From Nostoc linckia z4 (lineage in GTDB: Bacteria > Cyanobacteriota > Cyanobacteriia > Cyanobacteriales > Nostocaceae), in contig NZ_LAHA01000041.1 of NCBI RefSeq assembly GCF_002608075.1, positions 81,508 through 121,037 of the forward strand: 39,530 nt of DNA. The letters are read 5' to 3'. Of this stretch, positions 24,627-32,940 are shown one piece after another (position 1 is the first letter of the stretch; each line of letters starts with the position of its first letter). The translations under genes and the position numbers were made by a program. Below the pieces are notes generated by a model that worked only from the letters and a program-made list of their open reading frames with translations, had not been told where the DNA came from and made no database searches.

Positions 24627-26537
24627 GTGCGTTCACAAAGCGTCTCCGTGGGAGAATTGCCTTCCCAAATCAGTATTCCACAAGCCGAGAATCACCAACA
24701 GTCCCGCAAAAACCCGCCAGTAGTGCCCAAACGTGCATCTGGCGGTTTTGCTCTGCTTGACAGTCTTCATCGCCACGGCGTTGAGTATATTTTTGGTTAT
24801 CCTGGTGGGGCGATTCTGCCGATTTATGACGACCTCTATAAGGTGGAAGCTACTGGTGCAATTAAGCACATTCTAGTGAGACACGAACAAGGCGCAGCCC
24901 ACGCCGCTGACGGTTACGCACGTGCCACAGGGAAGGTAGGAGTATGTTTTGGTACTTCTGGCCCAGGAGCAACAAACTTGGTAACAGGCATCGCCACAGC
25001 CTACATGGATTCCATCCCGATGATTGTAGTCACGGGACAGGTTTCACGTCCAGCCATCGGTACAGATGCGTTTCAAGAAACTGATATTTATGGGATCACG
25101 CTACCAATTGTCAAGCATTCCTATGTAGTGCGCGATCCCAAAGATATGGCGCGGATTGTTGCCGAAGCCTTTCACGTTGCTAGCACCGGGCGTCCAGGGC
25201 CAGTTTTGATAGATGTGCCTAAGGATGTAGCTTTAGAAGAATTTGACTATGTACCTGTGAAACCAGGTTCAGTAAAGTTACGCGGTTATCGTCCCACAGT
25301 AAAGGGAAATCCCCGGCAAATTCAGGCAGCAATTGGGTTGATTACTGAAAGTCGCCGCCCCCTACTTTATGTAGGTGGTGGTGCGATCGCCGCTGGTGCC
25401 CATGAAGAAATCAAGCAATTAGCTGAGTTATTCAATATCCCCGTCACCACAACTTTAATGGGGATCGGTGCCTTTGACGAACATCATCCCCTAGCTTTGG
25501 GAATGTTGGGAATGCACGGCACCGCTTACGCTAACTTTGCTGTGAGTGATTGTGACTTGCTAATTTGCGTCGGTGCAAGATTTGACGATCGCGTCACTGG
25601 CAAATTAGACGAATTCGCCTCCCGCGCCAAAGTAATCCACATCGACATCGACCCCGCCGAAGTCGGCAAAAATCGCATTCCCGAAGTGCCCATCGTCGGC
25701 GATGTGCGTAACGTGTTGATTGACTTGTTGCGTCGCTGCAAAGAAACAGGCATCAAAGCAACACCAAATCAAAATCAAGAGTGGTTAACTAAAGTTAACC
25801 GTTGGCGGGAAGAGTATCCTCTGGTAGTACCCCACCATCCCGACAGCATTTCACCCCAAGAAGCAATCCAAGAAGTCAGCCGCCAAGCACCCAACGCCTT
25901 CTACACCACAGATGTGGGACAACATCAAATGTGGGCAGCGCAATTTCTGAAAAACGGCCCAAGACGCTGGATTTCTAGCGCAGGTTTAGGAACTATGGGT
26001 TTTGGCGTACCTGCGGCTATGGGCGCTAAAGTCGCCTTTCCCGATGAAGAAGTCATCTGTATTAGTGGTGATGCAAGTTTCCAAATGTGCTTACAAGAGC
26101 TTGGTACGTTAGCACAATACGGTATAAATGTCAAGACTCTAATTATTAACAATGGCTGGCAAGGGATGGTACGCCAATGGCAACAAGCCTTTTACGGCGA
26201 ACGTTATTCATCCTCAAACATGGAAGTAGGGATGCCAGACATTGAGTTATTGGCAAAAGCCTATGGAATCAAGGGAATGGTAATCCGCGATCGCAGCGAA
26301 TTAAAAGATGGCATCGCCGAAATGCTGGCACACAAAGGCCCGGTAATTGTGAATGTCCACGTTACCAGAGATGAAAATTGCTATCCAATGGTAGCTCCTG
26401 GTAAGAGCAACGCTCAAATGGTCGGCTTACCGAAGCAAGCGCCCAAAGCCCCAGCAGAGCCAGTTTATTGTAGTCACTGCAATGCTAAAAATGCTCCCAC
26501 TCATAACTTTTGTTCTGAGTGTGGGACGAAGTTGTGA
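24627..26537 (+). CDS. ilvB: Acetolactate synthase large subunit with zinc-ribbon tail
   Basis: The 636-residue protein is a biosynthetic acetohydroxyacid synthase catalytic subunit, the first common step of valine, leucine and isoleucine synthesis. It joins two pyruvates, or pyruvate and 2-ketobutyrate, using TPP, Mg and FAD. Catalytic Glu87 lies in R-H-E-Q-G-A-A-H, and the TPP/Mg motif is G-D-A-S-F-Q-M...N-N-G-W. After the canonical end, about residue 600, comes a linker rich in P/K/A. A zinc ribbon C-S-H-C...C-S-E-C ends the chain, which is unusual for this enzyme. I favour the GTG at 24627, which has GAGG seven bases upstream; the in-frame TTG at 24621 is too close to it. No ilvN is adjacent. 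Confidence 0.95.
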   Translation: MRSQSVSVGELPSQISIPQAENHQQSRKNPPVVPKRASGGFALLDSLHRHGVEYIFGYPGGAILPIYDDLYKVEATGAIKHILVRHEQGAAHAADGYARATGKVGVCFGTSGPGATNLVTGIATAYMDSIPMIVVTGQVSRPAIGTDAFQETDIYGITLPIVKHSYVVRDPKDMARIVAEAFHVASTGRPGPVLIDVPKDVALEEFDYVPVKPGSVKLRGYRPTVKGNPRQIQAAIGLITESRRPLLYVGGGAIAAGAHEEIKQLAELFNIPVTTTLMGIGAFDEHHPLALGMLGMHGTAYANFAVSDCDLLICVGARFDDRVTGKLDEFASRAKVIHIDIDPAEVGKNRIPEVPIVGDVRNVLIDLLRRCKETGIKATPNQNQEWLTKVNRWREEYPLVVPHHPDSISPQEAIQEVSRQAPNAFYTTDVGQHQMWAAQFLKNGPRRWISSAGLGTMGFGVPAAMGAKVAFPDEEVICISGDASFQMCLQELGTLAQYGINVKTLIINNGWQGMVRQWQQAFYGERYSSSNMEVGMPDIELLAKAYGIKGMVIRDRSELKDGIAEMLAHKGPVIVNVHVTRDENCYPMVAPGKSNAQMVGLPKQAPKAPAEPVYCSHCNAKNAPTHNFCSECGTKL

Positions 26538-26632
26538 AAGAAAGTTAGGAGTTAGGAGTTGAGAGTTGAGAGTTAGAAATTTTTCCTCACCCCCTTCCTC
26601 TCCACTCCGAAATCATTAAATTTAGCCGTCTT

Positions 26633-26667
26633 AATACGCACAGAATACATTCCTGTGCGTATTTTTT
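26633..26667 (+). terminator. Rho-independent terminator of ilvB
   Basis: AATACGCACAG (26633-26643) and CTGTGCGTATT (26653-26663) form an 11-bp stem with a 9-base loop, followed by TTTT. It lies about 95 bases after the stop, beyond a short AGTTAGG heptad run. Confidence 0.9.
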
Positions 26668-26684
26668 AGCAATTACAAGAAATT

Positions 26685-26848
26685 AGGACTTACGCAAAAA
26701 CTCTCTCTTGCTCTTATTCCTCCGTGTCCTCTGTCTTGAAAAGTTCAGATGCCTGCGGCAACCCCTTTGGTGTACGCCGGAAGCCGGCGCTCCGACTTTT
26801 CGCTGCGTCCTCTGTGGTTAGATTTTCCGTTGCCTGTGCGTAAGTCCT
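26685..26848. mobile_element. AGGACTTACGC-ended MITE, copy 164 bp
   Basis: AGGACTTACGC at the left and GCGTAAGTCCT at the right are exact inverted ends. The interior includes AAGCCGGCGCTCC-like palindromes. It follows directly after the ilvB terminator. No target duplication is obvious. Confidence 0.75.
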
Positions 26849-27075
26849 GGAAATAAAATATACAACTTTAGAAGTTGGGATGTCGAGGCAGCTGAAAGCC
26901 TCAGGAATTAGGGGAGCGTTGTGTTAATTTCAGAACCCGGATTCAAAAGGTTAATTTTTATTTATAAATTTGATTTCGATCTCGATTACAAGAAGAACAA
27001 CTTCCTTCAGAATAGATTGGAATATTTTTCGCTTTAAACGATATCTTCTTCCAAGGAGATATCTGCGACGAGCTA

Positions 27076-27108
27076 CGCCCTAACTCGACAATAAACTACG
27101 CCATCGCA
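27076..27108. repeat. 33-bp direct repeat, left copy
   Basis: The 33-bp sequence beginning CGCCCTAACTCGACAA and ending CTACGCCATCGCA is identical, base for base, to 27862-27894. It abuts the stop codon of the PIN toxin. Confidence 0.9.
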
Positions 27109-27537
27109 TTAAGCCGTCCAATTCTCAATTAACAATCCGGGTACTTTGCTGAAATCCCGATGATTGCGTGTTAACAGAACTAATTTACGAGATAGTGCGA
27201 TCGCCGCAATCCGCGAATCCATTCTTGCAAGTTGAATGCGTTGAGTTTGTAATTGACTGAATGCAGTAGCAGCGTCAGCATCAAATGACACAAGCGGTAG
27301 AACCTTAAAATCATCTACAAGACGTACCATCATCTCATAACCTTTAACAACTTCACTATCGTTACGAGCGCGACTAATATACGTATGGCAACCAAGAAGT
27401 TGTTCGTGAAAGGTGACAATTGAAATTGCAAAATCCGATAGCGGATATTGAGCCATACGGGTCGAAAGATTCACGTAATCTTGCCCCGTCTGTCGCTGGA
27501 TAATGCTTAAATGATCTGTATCCAACAAATATTTCAT
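27109..27537 (-). CDS. PIN-domain toxin, VapC-like
   Basis: The 142-residue protein is a PIN-domain RNase of the VapC type. It begins M-K-Y-L-L-D-T-D-H-L-S, the first acidic motif. Further conserved acids occur near residue 44 (T-F-H-E-Q) and in the M-D-S-R-I-A-A-I-A segment (about 105-113), which ends with the L-L-T-R-N-H-R-D-F motif. VapC toxins cleave tRNA or rRNA when freed from their antitoxin. Its start overlaps the upstream antitoxin stop by ATGA, so the two are translationally coupled. The stop codon lies right beside a 33-bp direct repeat. Confidence 0.9.
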   Translation of the reverse strand: MKYLLDTDHLSIIQRQTGQDYVNLSTRMAQYPLSDFAISIVTFHEQLLGCHTYISRARNDSEVVKGYEMMVRLVDDFKVLPLVSFDADAATAFSQLQTQRIQLARMDSRIAAIALSRKLVLLTRNHRDFSKVPGLLIENWTA

Positions 27538-27749
27538 GGCTCATCCTGAATTTCGATTATTGGCTCGTCGCGTTGGCGAATCGCACGCCCATAAGCGAGT
27601 ACCTCTTCAAACGCAGGCTCATCTTTGAAGGAAGCTGTAATTTTTTTGAGCCAATTGGTTGGTTGAGAAGCCGATACTTGTTTTTGTAACTCCGTCACCG
27701 CCGCTTCGACAGCTGCAAGACGTTCTTCCAGAGAAATATTAGTTGACAT
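27534..27749 (-). CDS. Antitoxin partner of the PIN toxin
   Basis: From the ATG at 27749 the product has 71 residues; a longer reading frame to 27815 has a less likely N-terminus. Residues 7-25 form a short heptad-like coiled coil (E-E-R-L-A-A-V-E-A-A-V-T-E-L-Q-K-Q), and the C-terminus is acidic (E-P-I-I-E-I-Q-D-E-P). It lacks an obvious AbrB, MetJ or HTH DNA-binding fold, so it does not match a classical VapB by eye, but its position and ATGA overlap make it the antitoxin by context. Similar short proteins preceding PIN genes are common in cyanobacteria. Confidence 0.7.
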   Translation of the reverse strand: MSTNISLEERLAAVEAAVTELQKQVSASQPTNWLKKITASFKDEPAFEEVLAYGRAIRQRDEPIIEIQDEP

Positions 27750-27861
27750 TTGAGGTGTATCCCTAACTGCATCACGTCTATCTGAAGAATAACGAGTTAG
27801 AGTAAGGGGTGGCAACTCTCTCGAACAGAATAAAGATGATTTAATTGCTTTTATGCGTGCT

Positions 27862-27894
27862 CGCCCTAACTCGACAATAAACTACGCCATCGCA
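27862..27894. repeat. 33-bp direct repeat, right copy
   Basis: Identical to 27076-27108 and in the same orientation, 786 bp apart, bracketing the toxin-antitoxin genes. A shortened third copy (ACTCGACAATAAACATCGCA) lies at about 27928-27947. Confidence 0.9.
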
Positions 27895-28190
27895 GTAAAA
27901 AAGTAGACTATGATTGCGATCGCTCTCACTCGACAATAAACATCGCAGGGGGGAAGAAATCCCTTGTTGAACAATCGCCTTCATTCTTGTTGGGTTAATA
28001 TTTTGTCTTGTCGGTTGCCACTGACCTGATATTTTATATTTATTGGAAGTCCCTTATGAAACAAATATTCATATTAATAACTAATAAATTTGTGTATTCA
28101 CCCATTGTTTTGGGAATCCTGAATCCAGGAAGCTTGATAAACCGCAAGGTATTACTTCCTGAAATATCACCTAACTTTTAAAGGATAATT

Positions 28191-28640
28191 ATGCCTCAAC
28201 GCAGGTTGCCCAAAGGGCGTAGTGCTAGTTCAGTGGCTTTAGAGCCAGAAGTTGCGATCGCAATTATTGGACTTTTTTCCGCAGCTGCTGATGGTGAAGG
28301 TATTTCTTCAACGGAAGAATATGCTTTGAGTGAATTTCTCAGTCAGGTTGGCTTATTTGAAGATTACTCTGATGATGACTTTGAAGAATTGACTGATAAA
28401 GTCGTTAGCTTAATTGAAGAAGAAGAACCTGAAGATTTAGTAGCTCAAGCGATCGAATCCTTACCAAATAGAGCTTATCGAGAAGCTGCATATATAACCG
28501 CTATCTTATTAGTAGGTATTGATGAAGAAGTACAAGACAGCGAACAAGATTATATCTCTGAACTTCAAGAAGCTTTAAGAATTTCAGACGAACGAGCGCA
28601 AGAATTAATAGACGAAGTGTTTGGAGAAGAAGAAGAGTAA
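28191..28640 (+). CDS. TerB-like acidic protein
   Basis: The 149-residue protein is strongly acidic, with a basic N-terminal start (PQRRLPKGR) and an E-rich end (FGEEEE). The A-A-D-G-E-G-I-S-S-T-E (about 31-41) and I-D-E-E-V-Q-D-S-E segments match the paired acidic helices of the TerB/tellurite-resistance domain. This domain is a metal-linked helical fold. Proteins of this type in cyanobacteria have unknown roles. The ATG is preceded by AAGGA seven bases upstream, a good site. It is monocistronic, followed by a MITE. Confidence 0.7.
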   Translation: MPQRRLPKGRSASSVALEPEVAIAIIGLFSAAADGEGISSTEEYALSEFLSQVGLFEDYSDDDFEELTDKVVSLIEEEEPEDLVAQAIESLPNRAYREAAYITAILLVGIDEEVQDSEQDYISELQEALRISDERAQELIDEVFGEEEE

Positions 28641-28702
28641 TCTTTGTGAAATTGCAGCCTCAGTCATCTACCATCATTAATTTGAGGTTGCTAATTTCAA
28701 GC

Positions 28703-28937
28703 AGGACTTACGCAAAATAACGAAAAACGTAGATGCATTAGCGAAGCGGTAGCGACGTTCGCGCAGCGTCTCGCAGAGAAGGAGCGTCATAGGCTTGCCG
28801 CAGGCTACCGCATTCGCGTAGCGTCTCGTTAGAGAAGAACGCATAGACACGTTTAAAGAAGCCTCTTGTAGAGAAGTGGCTTAAGGCAGCGTAGGACACA
28901 AAAAATAAGAGTTTGAGAGAGTTTTTGCGTAAGTCCT
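28703..28937. mobile_element. AGGACTTACGC-ended MITE, 235 bp
   Basis: Ends AGGACTTACGCAAAA and TTTTTGCGTAAGTCCT are inverted and almost exact. The interior contains the GCTTGCCGCAGGCTACCGC and GCGTAGCGTCTCG palindromes twice, the richest in this window. No ORF. Confidence 0.8.
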
Positions 28938-28958
28938 ATCAAATATCAATCCTACACA

Positions 28959-29567
28959 TCAACCAATAGGATGATTACCAGGGTTGACTGCATGAATATA
29001 TTCACTACCCGATCGCGGTCTTCCTCGTTTATAATAAGCTTCTTCTGGTTTGCCCCATCCCAACTGCAAAATTATTTCCAAAAAGCTAGAATTTTCCCAC
29101 TTCCATAAACTTGCCCATTCTGTTCTTTGAGCAATTCTTTCAACATCAAGTCTAATAATTTGTTCGTGTTGTTTACTATTATTGAAACTTAAATATAAGT
29201 CCATCTCCCTAGTAACTTCATACCAAAATTCCAAAATCGAATTTTTAGCGGCTTTTAAAATCTCTAAATCACTAGTCAGCCCTATTAATTCGCTATCTAC
29301 TTCGGGATAACGCAAAGTTTGACCTTTGACTGTGACTTCTCGCCAGATAATACCTGACACTTGATTTTCTCTTTGGTAATCGTGAATTGCCGCTTTGAAA
29401 TCTTGATAGGCCGTGAACTTTTGCAGCCCATCAGTTCTGATAAACTGGTCAATTACCGGATTACCAGAAACTTTTACCTCTAATTTCAAGCGTTTTCCTT
29501 TGAGGCAAGCTTGGCGTTCGTCTGCCAAAATTTGGATTAGTTCTTGAGTGGTGTAAACCTTTGACAT
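28959..29567 (-). CDS. Conserved-looking hypothetical protein
   Basis: I do not recognise this 202-residue protein. It begins with a helix (M-S-K-V-Y-T-T-Q-E-L-I-Q-I-L-A-D-E-R-Q-A-C), is soluble and mixed alpha/beta, and has a W-x-E-V-T-V segment near residue 96. No signal peptide, membrane segment, metal motif or known catalytic signature is visible. The C-terminus is basic with G-R-P-R-S-G. It is probably a cyanobacterial lineage-specific protein. It runs alone on the minus strand, 21 bases from the MITE on its 3-prime side. Confidence 0.55.
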   Translation of the reverse strand: MSKVYTTQELIQILADERQACLKGKRLKLEVKVSGNPVIDQFIRTDGLQKFTAYQDFKAAIHDYQRENQVSGIIWREVTVKGQTLRYPEVDSELIGLTSDLEILKAAKNSILEFWYEVTREMDLYLSFNNSKQHEQIIRLDVERIAQRTEWASLWKWENSSFLEIILQLGWGKPEEAYYKRGRPRSGSEYIHAVNPGNHPIG

Positions 29568-29870
29568 CAGAATAAACTTTAGTTAGTCATTGGTTATTGG
29601 GCATTTGACATAGGGCATTGGACATTTGTCATTAGTTATGAACTATAGACTATGAATTAACTTTCTAGCGTGTTGTACAGAATATTTCAATAAGTAGCCA
29701 TCATCAACTGTGGAGACAAATCACAGATGGAAAAGAAAACAAGTAAAGAATTGAGTTTAGAACCTTCTGAAATCATGTCTCCTGCCTCTTGTCTTCTACT
29801 GATTATGCTTGGCTATGAAAAATAATGCAGTAACAGACAGCACTAAAAACTAGGGCAGGCCAATTGGTCT

Positions 29871-30035
29871 AGGGACTTCCAAGTAACAAAATATTCTATA
29901 GAAGACTGTTGACTGTTGAGTGTTCACAGTTAACAGCAGCCACTGATACGTAGGGGTTCCCTCAAATGGCACAAGTGGCGTTTAACAGTCAACAGTCAAC
30001 TACTTCAAACCATCGTTTATTTTTTGGAGTCGCCT
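29871..30035. mobile_element. GGGACTTCC-ended MITE, degraded copy
   Basis: The left end AGGGACTTCCAAGTAAC and shoulder ATATTCTATAGAAGACTGTTGACTG match other copies. The right end TTTATTTTTTGGAGTCGCC is recognisable but altered. The core has GTTAACAG/AACAGTCAACAG motifs. It ends 8 bases from the stop codon of the next minus-strand gene. Confidence 0.65.
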
Positions 30036-30042
30036 GAGTGAG

Positions 30043-30630
30043 TTACTTAGCTAACTCGCTGCTGAACTCATTGAAAGCCCGTCGCTTGAGCTTTGTTGTT
30101 TCGGTGCGCGGTAATAAATTAAATATTTTGCGAAATTCATCGTCTATCTCTTCAAAAGGTACTTGACCGGTTTTATTGAGAACTACTTCACCTGATTGAT
30201 TAAACACCAAAACCTGAGGAACACTCCCTGAATAGTAATACCCTGGTTCTGTGGGGTCGTAGGTTTGTTTCGGCACGATACTATCTACACTAATAGGAAT
30301 AATCTCTGCTACCCGACCATATAATTCCTGTACTCGTGAAATGGAAATGGCATATCTTTTGGAATCGCTGCTGTCATCGAGATAAAACGCCAAAAATACG
30401 GGTTTATGTTCTGCTAAAGCCTGTGCCAGTGTCTGCCTAGAGGGAACTAATGAACCGTTACCCGCATAAACTACAAACATGTTGCCATCATATCTATCAT
30501 CATTGAGACCAGCATATACAGGTTGCATACTTATAATGAACAGACAAACAACCAAGAACAGGCATTTGGACACCAATTTTTGCCAGCCAGTAAATTTTTT
30601 ATGTAAAAACCGAAACTTTGTGCTATTCAT
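30043..30630 (-). CDS. Lumenal/periplasmic thioredoxin-fold protein without CxxC
   Basis: From the ATG at 30630 the 195-residue protein has an uncleaved or cleaved hydrophobic segment at about 19-35 ending P-V-Y-A-G, a signal peptide. The remainder reads as a thioredoxin-like domain: K-P-V-F-L-A-F-Y-L-D-D (about 76-86) and S-V-P-Q-V-L-V-F-N (about 137-145) with the cis-Pro. The redox CxxC is replaced by S-S-D-S, so it cannot act as an oxidoreductase. The sequence resembles the cyanobacterial family that I recall as thylakoid photosystem I accumulation factor; I hold that name only moderately. A TTG one codon earlier is an alternative start. Confidence 0.65.
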   Translation of the reverse strand: MNSTKFRFLHKKFTGWQKLVSKCLFLVVCLFIISMQPVYAGLNDDRYDGNMFVVYAGNGSLVPSRQTLAQALAEHKPVFLAFYLDDSSDSKRYAISISRVQELYGRVAEIIPISVDSIVPKQTYDPTEPGYYYSGSVPQVLVFNQSGEVVLNKTGQVPFEEIDDEFRKIFNLLPRTETTKLKRRAFNEFSSELAK

Positions 30631-30737
30631 CAAAAGAAACCTTGCAAGCTACTACTTGTCGTGAGTTGTGCTGAAATCAGCGAACTGGGCTGGATATAAG
30701 CTGACGCGCCTGCATATTGCACAAACTCCGTGTAGAC

Positions 30738-30774
30738 GGTCATTAGTCATTAGTCATTAGTCATTAGTCATTTG
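30738..30774. repeat. TAGTCAT heptamer array
   Basis: Five tandem TAGTCAT-type heptads. The surrounding 320-base interval (30631-30951) has no gene that I can see. Confidence 0.85.
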
Positions 30775-30951
30775 TGTTTACCAAGGACAAAGGACAATTG
30801 ACTTAGGACAACCTCACCAGTTGATGTGCAATCTTATTTGCGTAACAGCTTATAATTACGTCCGCGCACATTTTTTAAGATAACTCGTATTGATGAATCG
30901 AAGGCAAGGCACTATTGCAAACACCGCAGAATCCGAAGATCTTGCAGTCAA

Positions 30952-32940
30952 CTACACATATTTTGGCTCAATGGCTAATGTAGTCAAAATAGCTTGTATG
31001 AGTACTTCTGGTTCAATTGGCTTGGAAATATGGTGGTGAAATCCGGCGGCTAGTGCTTGTTGTCGATCGCTTTCTCCAGCATAAGCAGTGAGGGCGATAG
31101 CCGGGATTTCTCTGCGGCGATTGGGTAAGAGCTTTCTAATTTGCCGAATTAGTGTGTAGCCATCGATATCAGGCATACCAATATCGCTGATTAGCAAATC
31201 AAATTTTCCTTGTTCCAAACTGCTCAAAGCTTCACTAGCAGAGTCCGCTTGGGTCACTTGCACTCCGTATTGTTCTAGCACGAAGGCGATGAACTCCCGC
31301 GAATCTCTGTCATCGTCTACAAGTAGTGCTTGCAATCCATTGAAATTCAGGTCTGAGGAATTATCAGACGCAGTATCATTTTGATTCAGTTTTGCCGCAG
31401 CGATCAGTGGAAGCTTGACTGTAAACGTCGCTCCTTGTCCTTCTCCAGGACTCGCTGCTGCAACGGTTCCTCCGTGCAGTTCAACCAAATGACGCACGAT
31501 CGCTAACCCCAACCCCAAGCCGCCAAATTTTCGGGTGGTTGTCCCATCAGCTTGACGGAAGTAATCAAAAACGTATGGTAAAAAGTGACTATTAATACCT
31601 TTGCCAGTATCGCTAACAGTGAGTTGAGCGTATTCTGAAAGGTTCCCTTCTCCTTCATCCTCGATGCTTTCTAACTGCACCTTTACTCGACCACCTTGTG
31701 GGGTAAATTTAATCGCGTTAGCAAGTAAATTCCAAATAACCTGTTGCAAACGAGCAGAATCGCCAAGTACTTGACCAATGTTCGGTTCAAATAATGTTTC
31801 AATCTGAATGGATTTAGCTTCAGCTGCGAGACGGACGGTTTCGAGGGCAGCTTTGATGGTAAAAGTTAGATTGACTGGAATTGTGTTCAAACTTAACTTG
31901 CCTTGGAGAATGCGCGACACATCCAGCAGATCTTCAATTAATTGTGCTTGCAATTTGGCATTGCGTTCGATGGTTTCTAGTGCGTACCGACTTCTGGCTG
32001 TGTCCGGGTGGGTTGTTTGCAGAATTTTTGCCCAACCCAAAATCGGATTCAGGGGCGATCGCAATTCATGAGACAAGACTGCGAGAAACTCATCTTTAAT
32101 TCGGTTGGCTTGCTGTGCTTGTTCGGTTTTCTGCTGTAAAGAAACCATCAGCTCATTGAGGCGATGGTTCTGTTCTTGGAGCAAAGCTTCTGCTTGTTTG
32201 CGCTCGGTAATATCTGAGAGAATGAAAACGGCACCTGTGAGAGTCCCCTGCCGATTAAATGCCGGGTCGATGGTTTTGGCAAACCACCGTCCTTGAGACT
32301 GAAATTCTAGAACTTGCCGTTGGTGAGTTTCTTTAGCACGGCGAAAGCAAATGCCATCACCGACTCCCCATTGGGAGTTTATCACCTCATGGTAGAGACG
32401 ACCCAAAATTTCGCTCTGATGCTTGTCAACCATCTCTATCATCGCTCGATTACAGCGCAGAATTCTACCTTGTTGGTCTACCAGACATACACCGTCGTTG
32501 ATAGAATCAAAGGTGCTTTGCCACTCCCGCGCTGAGGACAAAGCACATTCTTCTGCCCGTCGAATTCGCAGTAGCGATCGCACTGTAGCAACCAATTCAA
32601 TGGGTTCGACTGGTTGTGCTAAATAGGCATCGGCACCGCTGTCTAAGCCTTCTACTTTGTCCTGGCTTTGGATGAAACTTGCACTCAGGTGTAGCACCGG
32701 AATGAAAGTCGTTTCGGGGTTTGCCTTAATTTGGCGACAGACTTCAAAGCCGCTCAAATCCGGTAATTTGACATCCAAAATTATTAAAGCAGGCTGATAC
32801 TCAACAGCTGCCTTTAATCCATCTGCTCCAGTTGCTGCTTCCAGCACGGTAAACCCTGCATCTTTCAAAATCCGGGTGACAACGTAACGATTGGCTGCGT
32901 TATCATCAACATGCAGGATCGTCACGTGTAGTTCAGACAT
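30952..32940 (-). CDS. Hybrid sensor histidine kinase (REC-PAS-HK-REC)
   Basis: From the ATG at 32940, with GGAG six bases upstream, the protein has 662 residues. Order: receiver domain (about 5-125, phospho-Asp56), PAS domain (about 137-255), short coiled coil, HisKA with His291 in S-H-E-L-R-S-P-L-N, HATPase with G-L-G-L-G-L, and a C-terminal receiver with Asp in L-I-S-D-I-G-M-P-D. It lacks membrane segments, so it is cytosolic. It overlaps the upstream kinase by 8 bases and is the last gene of the stressosome operon. The C-terminal receiver and the upstream receivers suggest phosphate exchange between the two kinases. No DNA-binding output domain is present. Confidence 0.93.
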   Translation of the reverse strand: MSELHVTILHVDDNAANRYVVTRILKDAGFTVLEAATGADGLKAAVEYQPALIILDVKLPDLSGFEVCRQIKANPETTFIPVLHLSASFIQSQDKVEGLDSGADAYLAQPVEPIELVATVRSLLRIRRAEECALSSAREWQSTFDSINDGVCLVDQQGRILRCNRAMIEMVDKHQSEILGRLYHEVINSQWGVGDGICFRRAKETHQRQVLEFQSQGRWFAKTIDPAFNRQGTLTGAVFILSDITERKQAEALLQEQNHRLNELMVSLQQKTEQAQQANRIKDEFLAVLSHELRSPLNPILGWAKILQTTHPDTARSRYALETIERNAKLQAQLIEDLLDVSRILQGKLSLNTIPVNLTFTIKAALETVRLAAEAKSIQIETLFEPNIGQVLGDSARLQQVIWNLLANAIKFTPQGGRVKVQLESIEDEGEGNLSEYAQLTVSDTGKGINSHFLPYVFDYFRQADGTTTRKFGGLGLGLAIVRHLVELHGGTVAAASPGEGQGATFTVKLPLIAAAKLNQNDTASDNSSDLNFNGLQALLVDDDRDSREFIAFVLEQYGVQVTQADSASEALSSLEQGKFDLLISDIGMPDIDGYTLIRQIRKLLPNRRREIPAIALTAYAGESDRQQALAAGFHHHISKPIEPEVLIQAILTTLAIEPKYV

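Noticed and set aside
27750..27815. Longer antitoxin start
   Set aside because: The 22 extra residues (PPLTLTRYSSDRRD...) lack the coiled-coil pattern that begins at the ATG at 27749.
27076..27947. CRISPR array
   Set aside because: The 33-bp repeats are 786 bp apart with genes between them, and the third copy is partial. This is not a regular repeat-spacer pattern.
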